Shown: piece after piece, positions 53,957 to 64,000 of the stretch | Layout: each line of letters begins with the position of its first letter | Numbering within the stretch: position 1 is the stretch's first letter | NCBI RefSeq assembly: GCF_945859705.1 | Contig: NC_079137.1 | Location: 55,088,552-55,152,551, forward strand | From: Episyrphus balteatus | Lineage: Eukaryota; Arthropoda; Insecta; Diptera; Syrphidae | Direction of reading: 5' to 3' | Length of the DNA: 64,000 nucleotides | The notes under the pieces: model-generated | Databases searched by the model: none | Seen by the model: the letters and a program-made list of their open reading frames with translations, nothing else | What the model was told of the DNA's origin: nothing | Translations under genes and position numbers: made by a program

Positions 53957-56900
53957 CTACCAAGTTGGCAATCCAAACCGCTGTACTCGTTTCTCTTGAG
54001 TGTCCAATTCCATTCGAATTTTTTGTCGCATATAAAAAATGGGACAATCTCGATTCGAACACAATACTTCTTCATGCAAAGATCCCTGACATCGTTGACA
54101 TTCGGTCCATAACCGCGAAAAATTCTCCTCCAAACTTCGCTTGGCAAAAATTTCCTTTTGATACAACTCGCCCATATTCGGTTCGCAATGTGGACAAAGT
54201 GGACTGTTTTCATAACCCTTCGGCATGAGCGCTTTGCAACCTAAACATGCCGATTTCTTAGTCACAAAACCAGCCAATCCACCGACTTTAGATGTCACCA
54301 TTGTACGAGTTCTTGTATGTTCACCCTCTGGAAAAAGACACAAATCATTCATAAGAGAGAAATGATTACAAGAACAAATAATAAAACTTACTCAATAAAA
54401 TAGATTCTGCTTTATCACCTAATATTGGTTCAAAAATTCTAAGAAGAGGTTTGGAAAGTTGATTTTCCAAATAGTAATTGGCATCGATTGGTACACAATT
54501 TTCCAATACATAAATAGGATCTTCGGCCTTCATGTAGGCAGGTGTATTCTTTGCAGCTGCACATAAAACATACGGAACTCGATCACCCAATTTCGGAGCT
54601 GTTCCAGGATCTCGTTTTTTCATCTTGGCAGCCAATTCAACGTGAGCTTGTTTCGCCGCATAATCTGTTTTACTCAATTCTTTGGTAATAACCAATTGTG
54701 ATATGTCTATGCGATTGCAAAGAAGATCTGATATAACTGTTTTGGCATATTCGACAGCCCCATCTGGATTACGTTCAATTAGAAGTTTTTGTAAGCAAGT
54801 GTTCATGAGATTTGCCACCAATGGTGAGTTATCTCTTCGAACAGTTTCAATACCTAAAAGAATAAATTTAATTAAAAATTGTTTAAAGTGGAAAAGAACA
54901 ATTTGTCAAACCTTTGCAATCCATTTTATCATATTTTTCAGTATTTGTAAAATACAATCCAGCATAACGTTTCTTATTGATAAGCAAATACGGGAAATAG
55001 ACTTTTTCAAATTCCAACTTAATTGGCCGTACGAATTTCGCACTAACCAATTCGGCTGCTTCTCTACCCAATTCCATGCTACGTTCTAACGATTTTACAC
55101 CAAAATTTACCATCACAGAATCTGTATCACCATAAATGACAACAGCATCATTTTCATAGCCATTATCACGAGTGTAATGTGCTTCGACTTCATTCTTTGT
55201 CAATTCAATCATTGTACGTCCATATGCTGTAACACTGCCAGATATTTCCAAACATGGTAATTTGCCAACTTGTGCTCCAGTAAAACCATATACAGAATTT
55301 GCAGAGATTTTCAGTGCCAATTGTCTGCCATCTAAAACACTTCGTTTGAATGGATCAGTTTCAACTTTTAAATCATTTTTGGCTTTTTTTCTTGCTGCAA
55401 GTAGAGATTCTAGAATTTCTGGCAGTAAGCCACGACGTATGTTAGATTTGACAAATAAATTATTTGATGGAGTTTTTTCCATGTCATCTTCGATAGATAA
55501 TCCCAGTTTATCTTTCATATTTGGCTGAACCAAAGTTGTATAACATAAATTGTGAGCCATCATAATACTTGGATATAGAGATGCAAAATCAAGAGTAGAA
55601 ATAGGATCGGCATAGTAGCCACGTTTGGGTTCAATAACAGTAGCTCCTTCGTATTGTTCGTCAGTTGATTGACTATGATAAGCTGGCATTATGAATCCTT
55701 TGGTTCGTGCCTTCCTCAACAACTGACTGAGTACTTTAATTTGTTGACCTCTGGTTAGAAGAGATTCCAGTGTCACACCAGTTACACGAGCCATTTCCAT
55801 ATAATTCACAATTGACATGAGTTTATTGAGCAATCTCAATGGAAGGTAGGCATCTTTTAGACAATACATAGCCAATCGACGACGTGTTTGTTCATTTTCA
55901 TTCTGCAAATCTGTAATTATACTATGATGGACGTCTTCTTTTTGTTCTTGTAAAAAATGATAACTGACAGCGTTTAGAGTGTATGAACGTAATTTATAAT
56001 CTCGTAACAAAACAAATAATAAATCAAATGGTACACGGCCTTCAAAATTGACATATTTGTTTTCTCGTCGTCCCATTTGTTTAGATTGTAAAACTTGATC
56101 TTTTATCACTGATCGTATGTTTTTAATACGGCCCAGATATTCGAAGCCTTTTACTTTCAAGTGTTGAGCTCTATTCAAGAGATAGGGAATGTCAAAGTTA
56201 TTAATGTTGTAGCCAGTTAATATGTCGGGATCTACTTCGCGTACAAAATTTGACCATTTTTCTAGAAGTTCCTGTTAATGAATAAGTTGAAGTTATTATT
56301 GAGATATGCGATTTTAGTAGGTTATAGTGAATAAGTAAAAAAAACGGACTTCAAGCCCTGGCTCTCAAAATCATTTTCAAAGTGATATACAATATTTTCA
56401 GCTGAAAGCGAGGCATGTAGACAACTGCTAAATGCCCCAAATAAGAATCTATCCAATCAATCAATTTGTCTGCATTCTGAAATTCACTAATCGGCACGAA
56501 CCAGTGTCGCTATGCAAGAGGTAAGTTAACTATAGACTAAACCTTCGCACCCAATCAAATTCTAGAAATTCGAAACCCAGCATTATTTGGTAGACATCAA
56601 AGCTCAATATGGTATTATTCATCATCGCTATCGTTTTATGGGAATGGTTGAGTTCGGAATTCCTGAAAGTCTGAACCTAATACTTCCGCAGATACCAATT
56701 CACTAGCACTCCGTAAAAGCACTGTTAAAAAAAGCCATTTCGAGGGTTTAAATCTGAAATCAGCATGGGATCAAAAAGAAAACTTTACAGTTTCTTCATC
56801 AATTTATATGCGGGGTTCAATACGATAGAAAGAAAAGCACTAATGCTAAAGCTGTGTAATAAAGCAGTATCGTGGAAGTTTTTGAATGTTTTGGAGCATC

Positions 56901-59256
56901 TCTTTAATTCAACAACTTCTGCTATCAAGTTTGGGAGCAAGTCTCCGGACCAGTTCAAAGGAGAAACAGAAATGAAATAAGAATGTAATTTGAGTCCCCT
57001 ATTATTTGCTCTATTCAAAGATGACTTAGAAGAAATATTACAAGGTGGAGCCCGTGATCTTATATAGTTCTTATCAATTTAAATACTCATATTCGTCTAA
57101 GATATAGTGGTGCTAGTGGAGTCGCCTGGATCAATAGATTTAAGTACTAGACAAGGAGTGTTTCATTGTAGCCGAAATAAAGCGTGAAAATTTGGAAATG
57201 AAAACATCGAAGTCGTTAAGGAAAACGACTACGTATCTTGCTGTGCGGATATCAAAAAACCCAAATTGAAAAATTTATGAATTCGATAAGTAGGAGATAC
57301 CCAAGCACGCCTTAAGCACAACATGAAGCACGGGGATTAATTGTGAGGATTTAGACTAAGAATCCAAATATCGTATTTTTGAAACTAAAGCTATAATTTC
57401 CTATGCAGCTCAAGTTTGGGGGCAAAAAGCACCCTGCACCTCTTGAAAGCGCAGTAAATATCAGCCACATAATCTCATCGCCTCGACCAAGTAGCGAGTA
57501 GCAAAGCTAGAAAAAGCCATATAACCCAAACACAAGAAAATCTGAAGATGCAGTTGACACATTTTTGCCAAGATTGCAAAAAATGAGGCAGTTGGAATAC
57601 GTCACGAACTGATAAAGTCAAATACGAGAACACTGATAAGAAGTACAATAATCTTTCGATTGAACCTGAAAAGTCCGCTATGAGAAATAGATTTGAAGAG
57701 GAACCAAATATGCCCTCCATGAGCATTAAGCGGACCAGGACTGATTCGTAATCTTAAACCCGATGATTTAGAAGCAAAAACAGGAGGTCTTATCTCCTGA
57801 GGAGAATTTCAAATCAACTTTATAGTTACCAATGATAGTGTTAAAATGGAAAAACTATAAGAAAAGGACATGTCAAGTTCCGGAACTAATTCCTAACAAA
57901 CACAATTGATGAATTTTCTAATCATATCAGATTAAATTGAAAAAAATTAGAATCTTAACGAAATTAGTAACATTAGTGAGACATAGCAATTTTCGTCAAG
58001 ACTTTCGATATCGGTGATAATAAGGATGAAAAGAACAGAGCTTAAATGGGTGAAATGTAGTAATGTATGTATAAAAAAAAATCATATAAAACTCACCGTT
58101 TCCTTCTTCGAACATAAAACCTGCGATCCCACAATTGGAGCACATGTATTCAATGTAAATACATTTCGTATAAATGGCTCCTGTTCTCCTTGTCGAATAC
58201 ACATATTAGCAATTTGAATAACTGGATCAACTTTAGCTTCAGGGAAAATTCCCTTCCTTCCAGCACATTCAATATCAAATGATAGTATTCTAAACGGTGC
58301 CACCTTCGCCCATTCCCCTTCCGGTTCGTGAGCAATAAATTTATCAAAAGCAACATCAGCTTCAATTTGACATCTCGATTCTGGAATTGGTTTAGAGTTT
58401 TTACTTCTCAATCGCCAACATCCAGCTGGCAATTCAATCCAACTACAACCAACAACTCCAGTGTCAACCATAAATCGAATATCAAAATCTATGTTACTTT
58501 CGTAACCTCGACAATCTTGAAAATCAAAATCTGAATAAACAATTTCTTTTTCCAATAGTCTTTTGGCAGCGGCAATTAATTTAGGCATTGCCATTGTTAT
58601 TTTTATAAATTCTTTCTTCTCGTCACCCTGATAACCCATTATGGATAACTTTTCGACAATTTCGACCTCGAGGACAGCCTCTTGGATATTGTCTTTATTA
58701 CTTCTCATATCGGCTAAAACCGACTTGTCTAAAGCAGCTCTAAATTTATGACAATGACTATTATTAAAGCCACGAGGTGCAGCCATATAAAAATATGGAC
58801 AAAACCCATGGACATGACAACACACAGAATTGCCTTCCATTGTAACACCATACATTCGTATGACAGGAACTGGTGGCAATTGTGATCCGGGCATTCCCGG
58901 CAAAGGTGTTCCAACATAATTTTCAACATCAATTTGTTGAAAAACTAAATTATCTAAATCGGGATTTAAATCGGGTGGATCAACACGTGACCATTTGGCA
59001 CAGGTTTGTTGATTTTCTGGACCTTCTCCAAGGAGTAATGTTGTATCGATTTCATCGGTGCCTTCGAAGGCAGCCAGCTCGGCTTCGAATTGGCTGCCGA
59101 AATCTTCTTCGTCTTCGTCAAAGTTGCTAGAGTGGAGAATAATGTAGATGGTTGTAGATTGTTATTGAATTCTTAATAGTTTTTGGGAAGTTTTACTTAC
59201 CGTGGTTTTTTTGGATAGTTGCCACCTTGTACAATGGGTTTTCTTTTTGCATTCAT
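53957..59256 (-). CDS. PolD1: DNA polymerase delta catalytic subunit
   Basis: Exons 59256-59201, 59126-58097, 56271-54912, 54853-54392 and 54327-53957 join in phase to 1092 residues, which I recall as also the Drosophila length. It is the family B replicative polymerase and proofreading exonuclease for lagging-strand synthesis, nuclear, with PCNA. Start M-N-A-K-R-K-P with a basic nuclear-localisation-like segment. Exo motif I F-D-I-E-C at about 302-306 (D303, E305); D-F-A-S-L-Y-P-S at about 590-597; Y-G-D-T-D-S-V at about 742-748; CysA C997, C1000, C1014, C1017 (zinc finger); CysB C1046, C1049, C1059, C1064 (the iron-sulphur ligands of the family). C-terminus R-F-G-L-P-T-W matches. One donor (at 54911) is a weak GTTTGA. 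The third-exon-side intron, 1.8 kb, holds a LINE remnant. Confidence 0.97.
56440..57780 (+). mobile_element. LINE reverse transcriptase remnant in PolD1 intron
   Basis: Plus strand, opposite to PolD1, blocks read L-Y-S-F-F-I-N-L-Y-A-G-F-N-T-I near 56800, L-M-L-K-L-C-N-K-A-V-S-W-K-F-L-N-V-L-E-H-L near 56850, C-N-L-S-P-L-L-F-A-L-F near 57000, D-D-L-E-E-I-L near 57030, and I-I-S-Y-A-A-Q-V-W-G near 57400. Order and spacing are those of a non-LTR reverse transcriptase. Stops and frameshifts throughout. Confidence 0.75.
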
Positions 59257-59625
59257 TTTTTTTATTAATTAATTGTTAAATATTTGAGAAAATTAAAATA
59301 AAAAAAAAATGCAAACATAAATTTTTGGTTTGATGGCGCAATTTAAATACAGATCACCGGTTTTTTTCTTATTGCTTGCAAAAATGTGGAATGTCAAAGG
59401 AAACAAAAAGAAAAAGAAAATTATTGTGAATGAATCTTGAGTGGAAAAGAGAAAGTGTTTGGTAAGGCTTTTGTCACACTTTTTAATTTTTATTTGCTAG
59501 ATATTTTGTTTTTCAGATCTTGTAAAAAATAAATTATTTTGTACAGAGTTCAGTTGAAAGAAAAGTGGGATTTTAAGGCCCTTATGAAACTTTTTTGTTT
59601 CAGATTTTGTAAAAAAAAACCATTT

Positions 59626-60208
59626 TAAGCCTTAACTACATTGGCTCAAAAAGTGAAAAAGTACAAAAGTAAAAATTTTCAAAGGCATTTTTGTATAGTT
59701 TTTCGGGCTGGAAAATTAAAACAAATGATACAGAAAGCTTATTTTTTTGCCTAAAAAACAATTTGTATACTCTTTTTCACAAAACAATTGCGCTAGCCAG
59801 AAAAAAAAAATATTTTCACTTTTGTACTTTTTCAAAAAGTGGTGTATGTCAGCTATTACATGAAGCCTCAAGAGGCGCGCGTCTTTTCAAAACTAATGAG
59901 TGCAAAAGAGAAAGAAGATAAAACAAAAAATTATCCGACCGGAGAGTCGTGGGCAAAAATTCTGAGACTCTTTTTTGACGTTTCTTTTTCCACTCTTTCT
60001 TTTTTCAACATTCCCTTTCATTTATTTTTGCTTCTTGGTGGAACAACAACAATACTTAAATTAAAAGAGAAATGTCAAATTTGAGTCTTTGACTCAAGAG
60101 GCGTCGTGTAATAGTACGCGCCTCACAGAATGATTATCAAAAGAAAATTCGAAAAAAGAGTCAAGCCTCTTGAGGCTTCATGTAATAGCTGACTATGTAG
60201 TTAAGCCT
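59626..60208. mobile_element. MITE, TAAGCCTTAACTACATTGGC family, copy 2
   Basis: Ends TAAGCCTTAACTACATTGGC and GTAGTTAAGCCTA (60196-60208), shares its interior with copy 1 at 11656-11881, and is split by the nested element 59848-60193. Confidence 0.75.
59848..60193. mobile_element. Nested MITE with GTCAGCTATTACATGAAGCC ends
   Basis: GTCAGCTATTACATGAAGCC then TCAAGAGGC at the left, the same inverted at the right: about 29 bp perfect. TAT flanks both sides (59845-59847, 60194-60196), a 3-bp target duplication. Non-coding. Confidence 0.85.
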
Positions 60209-60887
60209 ACTACTTGTTTTGTGCTGTACTTCTTTCATGAAAACGAAATTCCGATGGAGATTGCCGATAAGGAGAAAAATTCCCGGGAGAGAAAACCTAC
60301 TCCCGGGGATATTTCTCACGTGAGATTGACGATAGGGCTGATTACAAATTTTTCCCGAAATCTGTAAATGGATTTTGAGTGGAAAAGAAAAGTGGTTTTT
60401 AGGCCCTTATAACACTTTTTCAATTAATTATTTGTTAATTTTTTTTTTTAAGATCTTGTAAATAAAAATTACCTTGCACAGTTTTTTCCAAATCTGTGAA
60501 TGGGCCTTGAGTAAAAAAGAAAAGTGGTTTTTAAGGCCCTTATTTTTCTAAATATTTTTTTAAGATCTTGTAAAAAAAATCACTGCTCAGTTTTTCCCAA
60601 AATCTGTGAATGTGTCTTGAGTAAAACAAATTGGTTTTTAAGGCTCTTATATGACACTTTTGCAATTAATTATTTGCTAAATATTTTTTTCAGATCTTTT
60701 AAAAAAAAATTGTACAAAGTTTTTCCCGAAAATCTACCTTCGGGCAAAAGTACAAAGTAAAAATATTTTTTTCTTGAAGTTAACTTCTTTTTTGGCGTTG
60801 GATTATGAAAATTTACTTTTCGAAAAAGAAATTACAAGGGGATTAACAAGTAGCACCATCTAGTGCTCATATAATAAGCCCTGTTCC

Positions 60888-61440
60888 TAGGGATGCAAAC
60901 GATACATCGATGTTTTCAAAACATCGATGTTTTTGTGAAAAACATGTATACATCGATGTTTCTCAAGCCGATACATCGCCGATACATCGCCGATACATCG
61001 ACGCTAAATTTGCAAAACATCGACATCGTTCATTTTGTTACTTGTTTTTCTTTTTTTGCATAATAACAGAACTTGAACTCTCAAACTCAATCTTTTTTGT
61101 CTAGTGTTCAAAGCTTCAAAGTTTTGTCTGAGAGAGATGCAGATGATTAGGATTTTGATATATGGAAATATCAAAAATAACTACCTCTCATCTCCTGTTA
61201 CACCAATTAAAAGTGACGCAATTTTGTTTTGGCAAGATATGAAAACTCTTTTTCCAAAACTTGCACTGGTTCAAATGGTATATCTTCCCATCGAAGTTAC
61301 GTCTGTTCCAACGGAACGTTTGTTTTCGGAGGCTGGGGCAACCATCACCCAGGAAAGAAACAGGCTTCTGGGCACTAGACTGTCCAAACTTCTTTTCCTG
61401 AACTCAATTTCTGAATTACTTTCTACCAAATAAATAAACA
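60888..61440 (+). mobile_element. hAT transposase C-terminal fragment
   Basis: TAGGGATGCAAACGATACAT followed by repeated CATCGATGT (60904-60960) looks like a hAT end with subterminal repeats. The plus-strand frame 61195-61433 encodes V-T-S-V-P-T-E-R-L-F-S-E-A-G and N-R-L-L-G-x-R-L-S-K-L-L-F-L-N-S, the dimerisation domain of BED-finger (ZBED-type) hAT transposases. The catalytic part is missing, so this is an internally deleted element; the right end was not found. Confidence 0.8.
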
Positions 61441-62756
61441 ATGTTAATCCAATGTAAGAAATAATGAGCTCCGTTTGCTTCCCAGCAAACGCAGAACTAC
61501 AGAAAAAACCGGTGAAATATGTACGTAAAAGAAGTACTTCTTTTCCACTGAAAAAAGATAGGAGCCCGGGAAAAAACTCAGTTATATACTTTCTGTATAT
61601 AAGAATACGTGAAGCAGCTATCTCTTTCTTGCATGTAAGATGAAATAAATTTCCCCTCCATTAATAGTACAGACAAATGTACTTCAAAAGTGCATCAGCG
61701 AAGCACTTCTGGAAGTGGTTCTGATGTACATTTTGCAGTACTTTTTTACCTACAGAAAAAAGCACTGAAACTTGTACTTTTAAAGTACTTATTTGGAGCA
61801 CTTTCATGGGTTTATATCCGTACTGCTAAAATCCATATTTTAATTTCATCTGAAAATAAAAAAATCTTCAAAACAAACAAACAATTCTTTTAAACAACTA
61901 TTATTTAATATTTTATTGGAAAAACACAAAATAGTTTTTTTTTTGAAAACAAAATACATAAAAAAAGATCCTTGGGCACGCCACTGTGGCCTGGCCAGTT
62001 GAGAAAAATGAAAAAAAAAAAATACTCTGCAGTCTGCACTTTGGTGGTAGTTTTTGTATCTTGTTTTGACTTTTTTTTTCTAAATGCTCAAGGCTGAAGC
62101 TGCTGTAAACTCAGTCAATGATGTCTGGAATTGATCGCCACTAAAAGACAGAAAAATCAACAACTTTATAATTTATCAATTTTATAATCAGCATACCTTT
62201 ATTTTCCAAATCAATTGGTGGTTGTTTTTGTGTCATTTTTTTTTCTAAATGCACAAGGCTGAGGCTGTGCATTTTGATGGTGGAAATGGTGGTGGAATTT
62301 ATGTGGCGTGCCGAAGAATTTGTGCGGTAGATTGTTTTTTTTTTTTTAAATAGTTTTCACAAATAACACTGAGAAGATTTTATTTATTTTTTAAGTTAAA
62401 TTGTTCTATTTATCTATCAAATGGAGCACAGAAATGTTTTTTTTCTTAACGAATATGTTGCTGCGGCTATCAAGGTTTCACTAGAAAATATAAAATGCAG
62501 GAAAAGTCAAATCAATGGCGCGCCGCCAATACAAAAGAGACAAAACTTTGTGCATTGCATACATCGCTCTCTTTTCCTCCCATTTACCAAAGAGTTTATT
62601 TTTTTCAGGAGAAACAAAACTACAATATTTTGAGGGGAGAGATTTTGGTAAATAAGGAAACACATACACCTACAAAGTATAGACTTTGTTGGTGGTTGTA
62701 ATTTCCCCTAAACTACTGAGGTTTGGTTTGCAGGGTTAGAATTGATAGTATTTATA

Positions 62757-63804
62757 CAGGGTGTTCCACAGTCACCGCCCCAAATGAAAACCATGAATTC
62801 CTGAGGTCATTTTAAGTCGAAAAACTTAAGAGTCAATTTTCTCGTTTTCGTCCAGTTTTCGAGTTACCACGGTTTTTATGATTTTTGCTCTCTTGTCATT
62901 TAACTGGCCTTATCTTTGCCAAACTACGTTTGATTTGAAAGATTTTTTTTACAACCAATCAAGAATTTATTACAGTTTGTCTCAAAACTTTTTTTTCTGC
63001 GGACAACCGTTTCTCCACAATTTTGGATCAAACTCAATTTTCTTTGTTTTTTAAGTTGTTTTTTACACTTTCATATCATTTTAGTCAAAAAAAACACGTT
63101 AATGAGTATTAATTTGTTGTGCTTTTTATTAAAGCCCAGTTTATTTTCATAAAAAAAATAAGTTTTATTTCATAAAAAAGGCTACTGAAAGTAATTAAAA
63201 AAAAAAATAAACAAACTGAGTGAATTAAAAAAAAATAATTTTTAAATAAAAAATTAATTTAAATGAGTTAAAAACTTTTTCTGAGCTATTGTGGTTAAGA
63301 AAAGAACAAATAGATAAAGCTCAGAAAAAGTTTTAATTCATTTAAATTAATTTTGTATTTAAAAATTTTTTTTTAAATTCACTCAGTTTGCTTATTTTTA
63401 ATTACTTTCAGTAGCCTTTTTTATGAAATAAAACTTATTTTTTTTATGAAAATAAACTGGGCTTTAATAAAAAGCACAAAAAATTTATACTCATTAACGT
63501 GTTTTTTTGACTAAAATGATATGAAAGTGTAAAAAACAACTTAAAAAACGAAGAAAATTGTGTTTGATGCAAAATTGTGGCGAAACGGTTGTTCGCAGAA
63601 AAAAAAGTTTTGAGACAAACTTAAACTGTAGTAAATTCTTGATTGGTTGTAAAAAAAATCTTTCAAATCAAACGTAGTTTGGCAAAGATAAGGCCAGTTA
63701 AAGGACAAGAGAGCAAAAATCATAAAATCCGTGGTAACCTCTTAAGTTTTTCGACTTAAAATGACCTCAGGAATCCATGGTTTTCATTTGGGGCGGTAAC
63801 TGTG
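62757..63804. mobile_element. About 1.05-kb palindromic element with CAGGGTGTTCC end
   Basis: Left arm 62757-63287 and right arm about 63318-63804 are inverse copies around a 30-bp spacer (63288-63317). Left end CAGGGTGTTCCACAGTCACC; the right end stops at GGTAACTGTGG, about 12 bp short of the expected end, where another repeat begins. A few percent differences between arms by eye, more than in the 36029 palindrome. No coding sequence. Confidence 0.85.
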
Positions 63805-63806
63805 GG

Positions 63807-64000
63807 CAGGGGCGTACACTCCTTTGGGGCAAGCGGGGCGGTCGGTGCCCCGGGGCCCCCGACCGACCCCAGGGCCCCCACTGGAAACAATGCAGAGAAG
63901 GAAACTGTTAGTATAAATTGAGTTACGAAGTAACCAGGGAGACAAATTATGTCATTCAGTGTAATGTATAATGCATTGGTAGCCACACAATATATGTATA
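63807..64000. mobile_element. Start of a GC-rich terminal-repeat element (cut by window edge)
   Basis: CAGGGGCGTACACTCC followed by GGGGCAAGCGGGGCGGTC and a GC-rich inverted stretch (GGGGCCCCCGACCGACC), unlike anything else in the window. CAGGGGCG is a typical hAT-like terminus. The rest lies beyond 64000. Confidence 0.45.

Larger units (their letters stand above)
59430..60740. repeat. Tandem array of a roughly 130-150 bp unit, about five copies, split by a MITE
   Basis: The string GAGTGGAAAAGAAAAGTGG with TTTAAGGCCCTTATNACACTTTTT, TTAATTATTTGCTA, TTTTTTCAGATCTTGTAAA and TTTTTCCCAAAATCTGTGAA recurs at about 59440, 59560, 60370, 60500 and 60620. Copies at the left are separated from those at the right by the 59626-60208 MITE. 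Each unit contains a pyrimidine-rich CAG that resembles a splice acceptor. Confidence 0.75.
59257..64000. other. Repeat-rich region upstream of PolD1
   Basis: No gene recognised over 4.7 kb on either strand. It holds a tandem array, nested MITEs, a hAT C-terminal fragment, a 1-kb palindrome and the start of a GC-rich element at the right edge. 61450-62750 shows only repeated short motifs (TTCTAAATGCNCAAGGCTGA near 62080 and 62245). Confidence 0.7.

Noticed and set aside
1..64000. tRNA, rRNA, snRNA or CRISPR-like arrays
   Set aside because: No cloverleaf with TTCRANNC box B, no rRNA blocks and no spacer-repeat pattern were seen; the regular arrays present are simple tandem repeats.

Overview
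The window is euchromatic DNA from an insect, most likely a higher fly (Brachycera). The evidence is that brahma, the Arf-like gene Arl1 and the DNA polymerase delta catalytic gene sit side by side, as in the Drosophila 72C region. Short GTAAGT...CAG introns, AT-rich spacers and protein sequences very close to Drosophila Brm and PolD1 fit this. The species cannot be named from sequence alone. I read nine protein-coding genes by hand-joining exons; in each complete one the splice phases close.

Layout. 1-6214 (minus): 5' half of a HELQ/mus301 DNA helicase, cut by the left edge. 7530-8520 (plus): EMC10. 10653-11447 (minus): CRIF1/GADD45GIP1, a mitoribosome protein. 14752-14969 (plus): an unannotated two-exon gene for a 50-residue membrane microprotein. 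15467-22346 (plus): an SPSB3-type SPRY/SOCS-box protein. 24588-47828 (minus): brahma, the SWI/SNF ATPase, whose 15.7-kb intron holds two complete inositol monophosphatase genes (33118-39894 and 40610-43680) on the opposite strand. 49685-53431 (plus): Arl1. 53957-59256 (minus): PolD1. The last 4.7 kb is repeats.

The genes have unrelated housekeeping roles (DNA repair and replication, chromatin remodelling, ER and Golgi, mitochondrial translation, inositol phosphate metabolism) and do not form a pathway. Adjacent pairs are often convergent or divergent, and one pair is nested.

Almost all non-coding length is mobile DNA: decayed non-LTR reverse transcriptases in at least seven places, hAT and piggyBac-type remnants with readable target-site duplications, many short inverted-repeat elements (MITEs) nested in one another, two near-perfect giant palindromes (2.03 kb and about 1.05 kb), and two tandem arrays including a 147-bp repeat. 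No tRNA, rRNA or CRISPR was seen. The items most worth following up are the microprotein gene, the 2-kb palindrome inside doubly overlapping introns, the target-duplicated LINE between EMC10 and CRIF1, and the His-Gly-Pro-rich expansion of Brahma's N-terminus.
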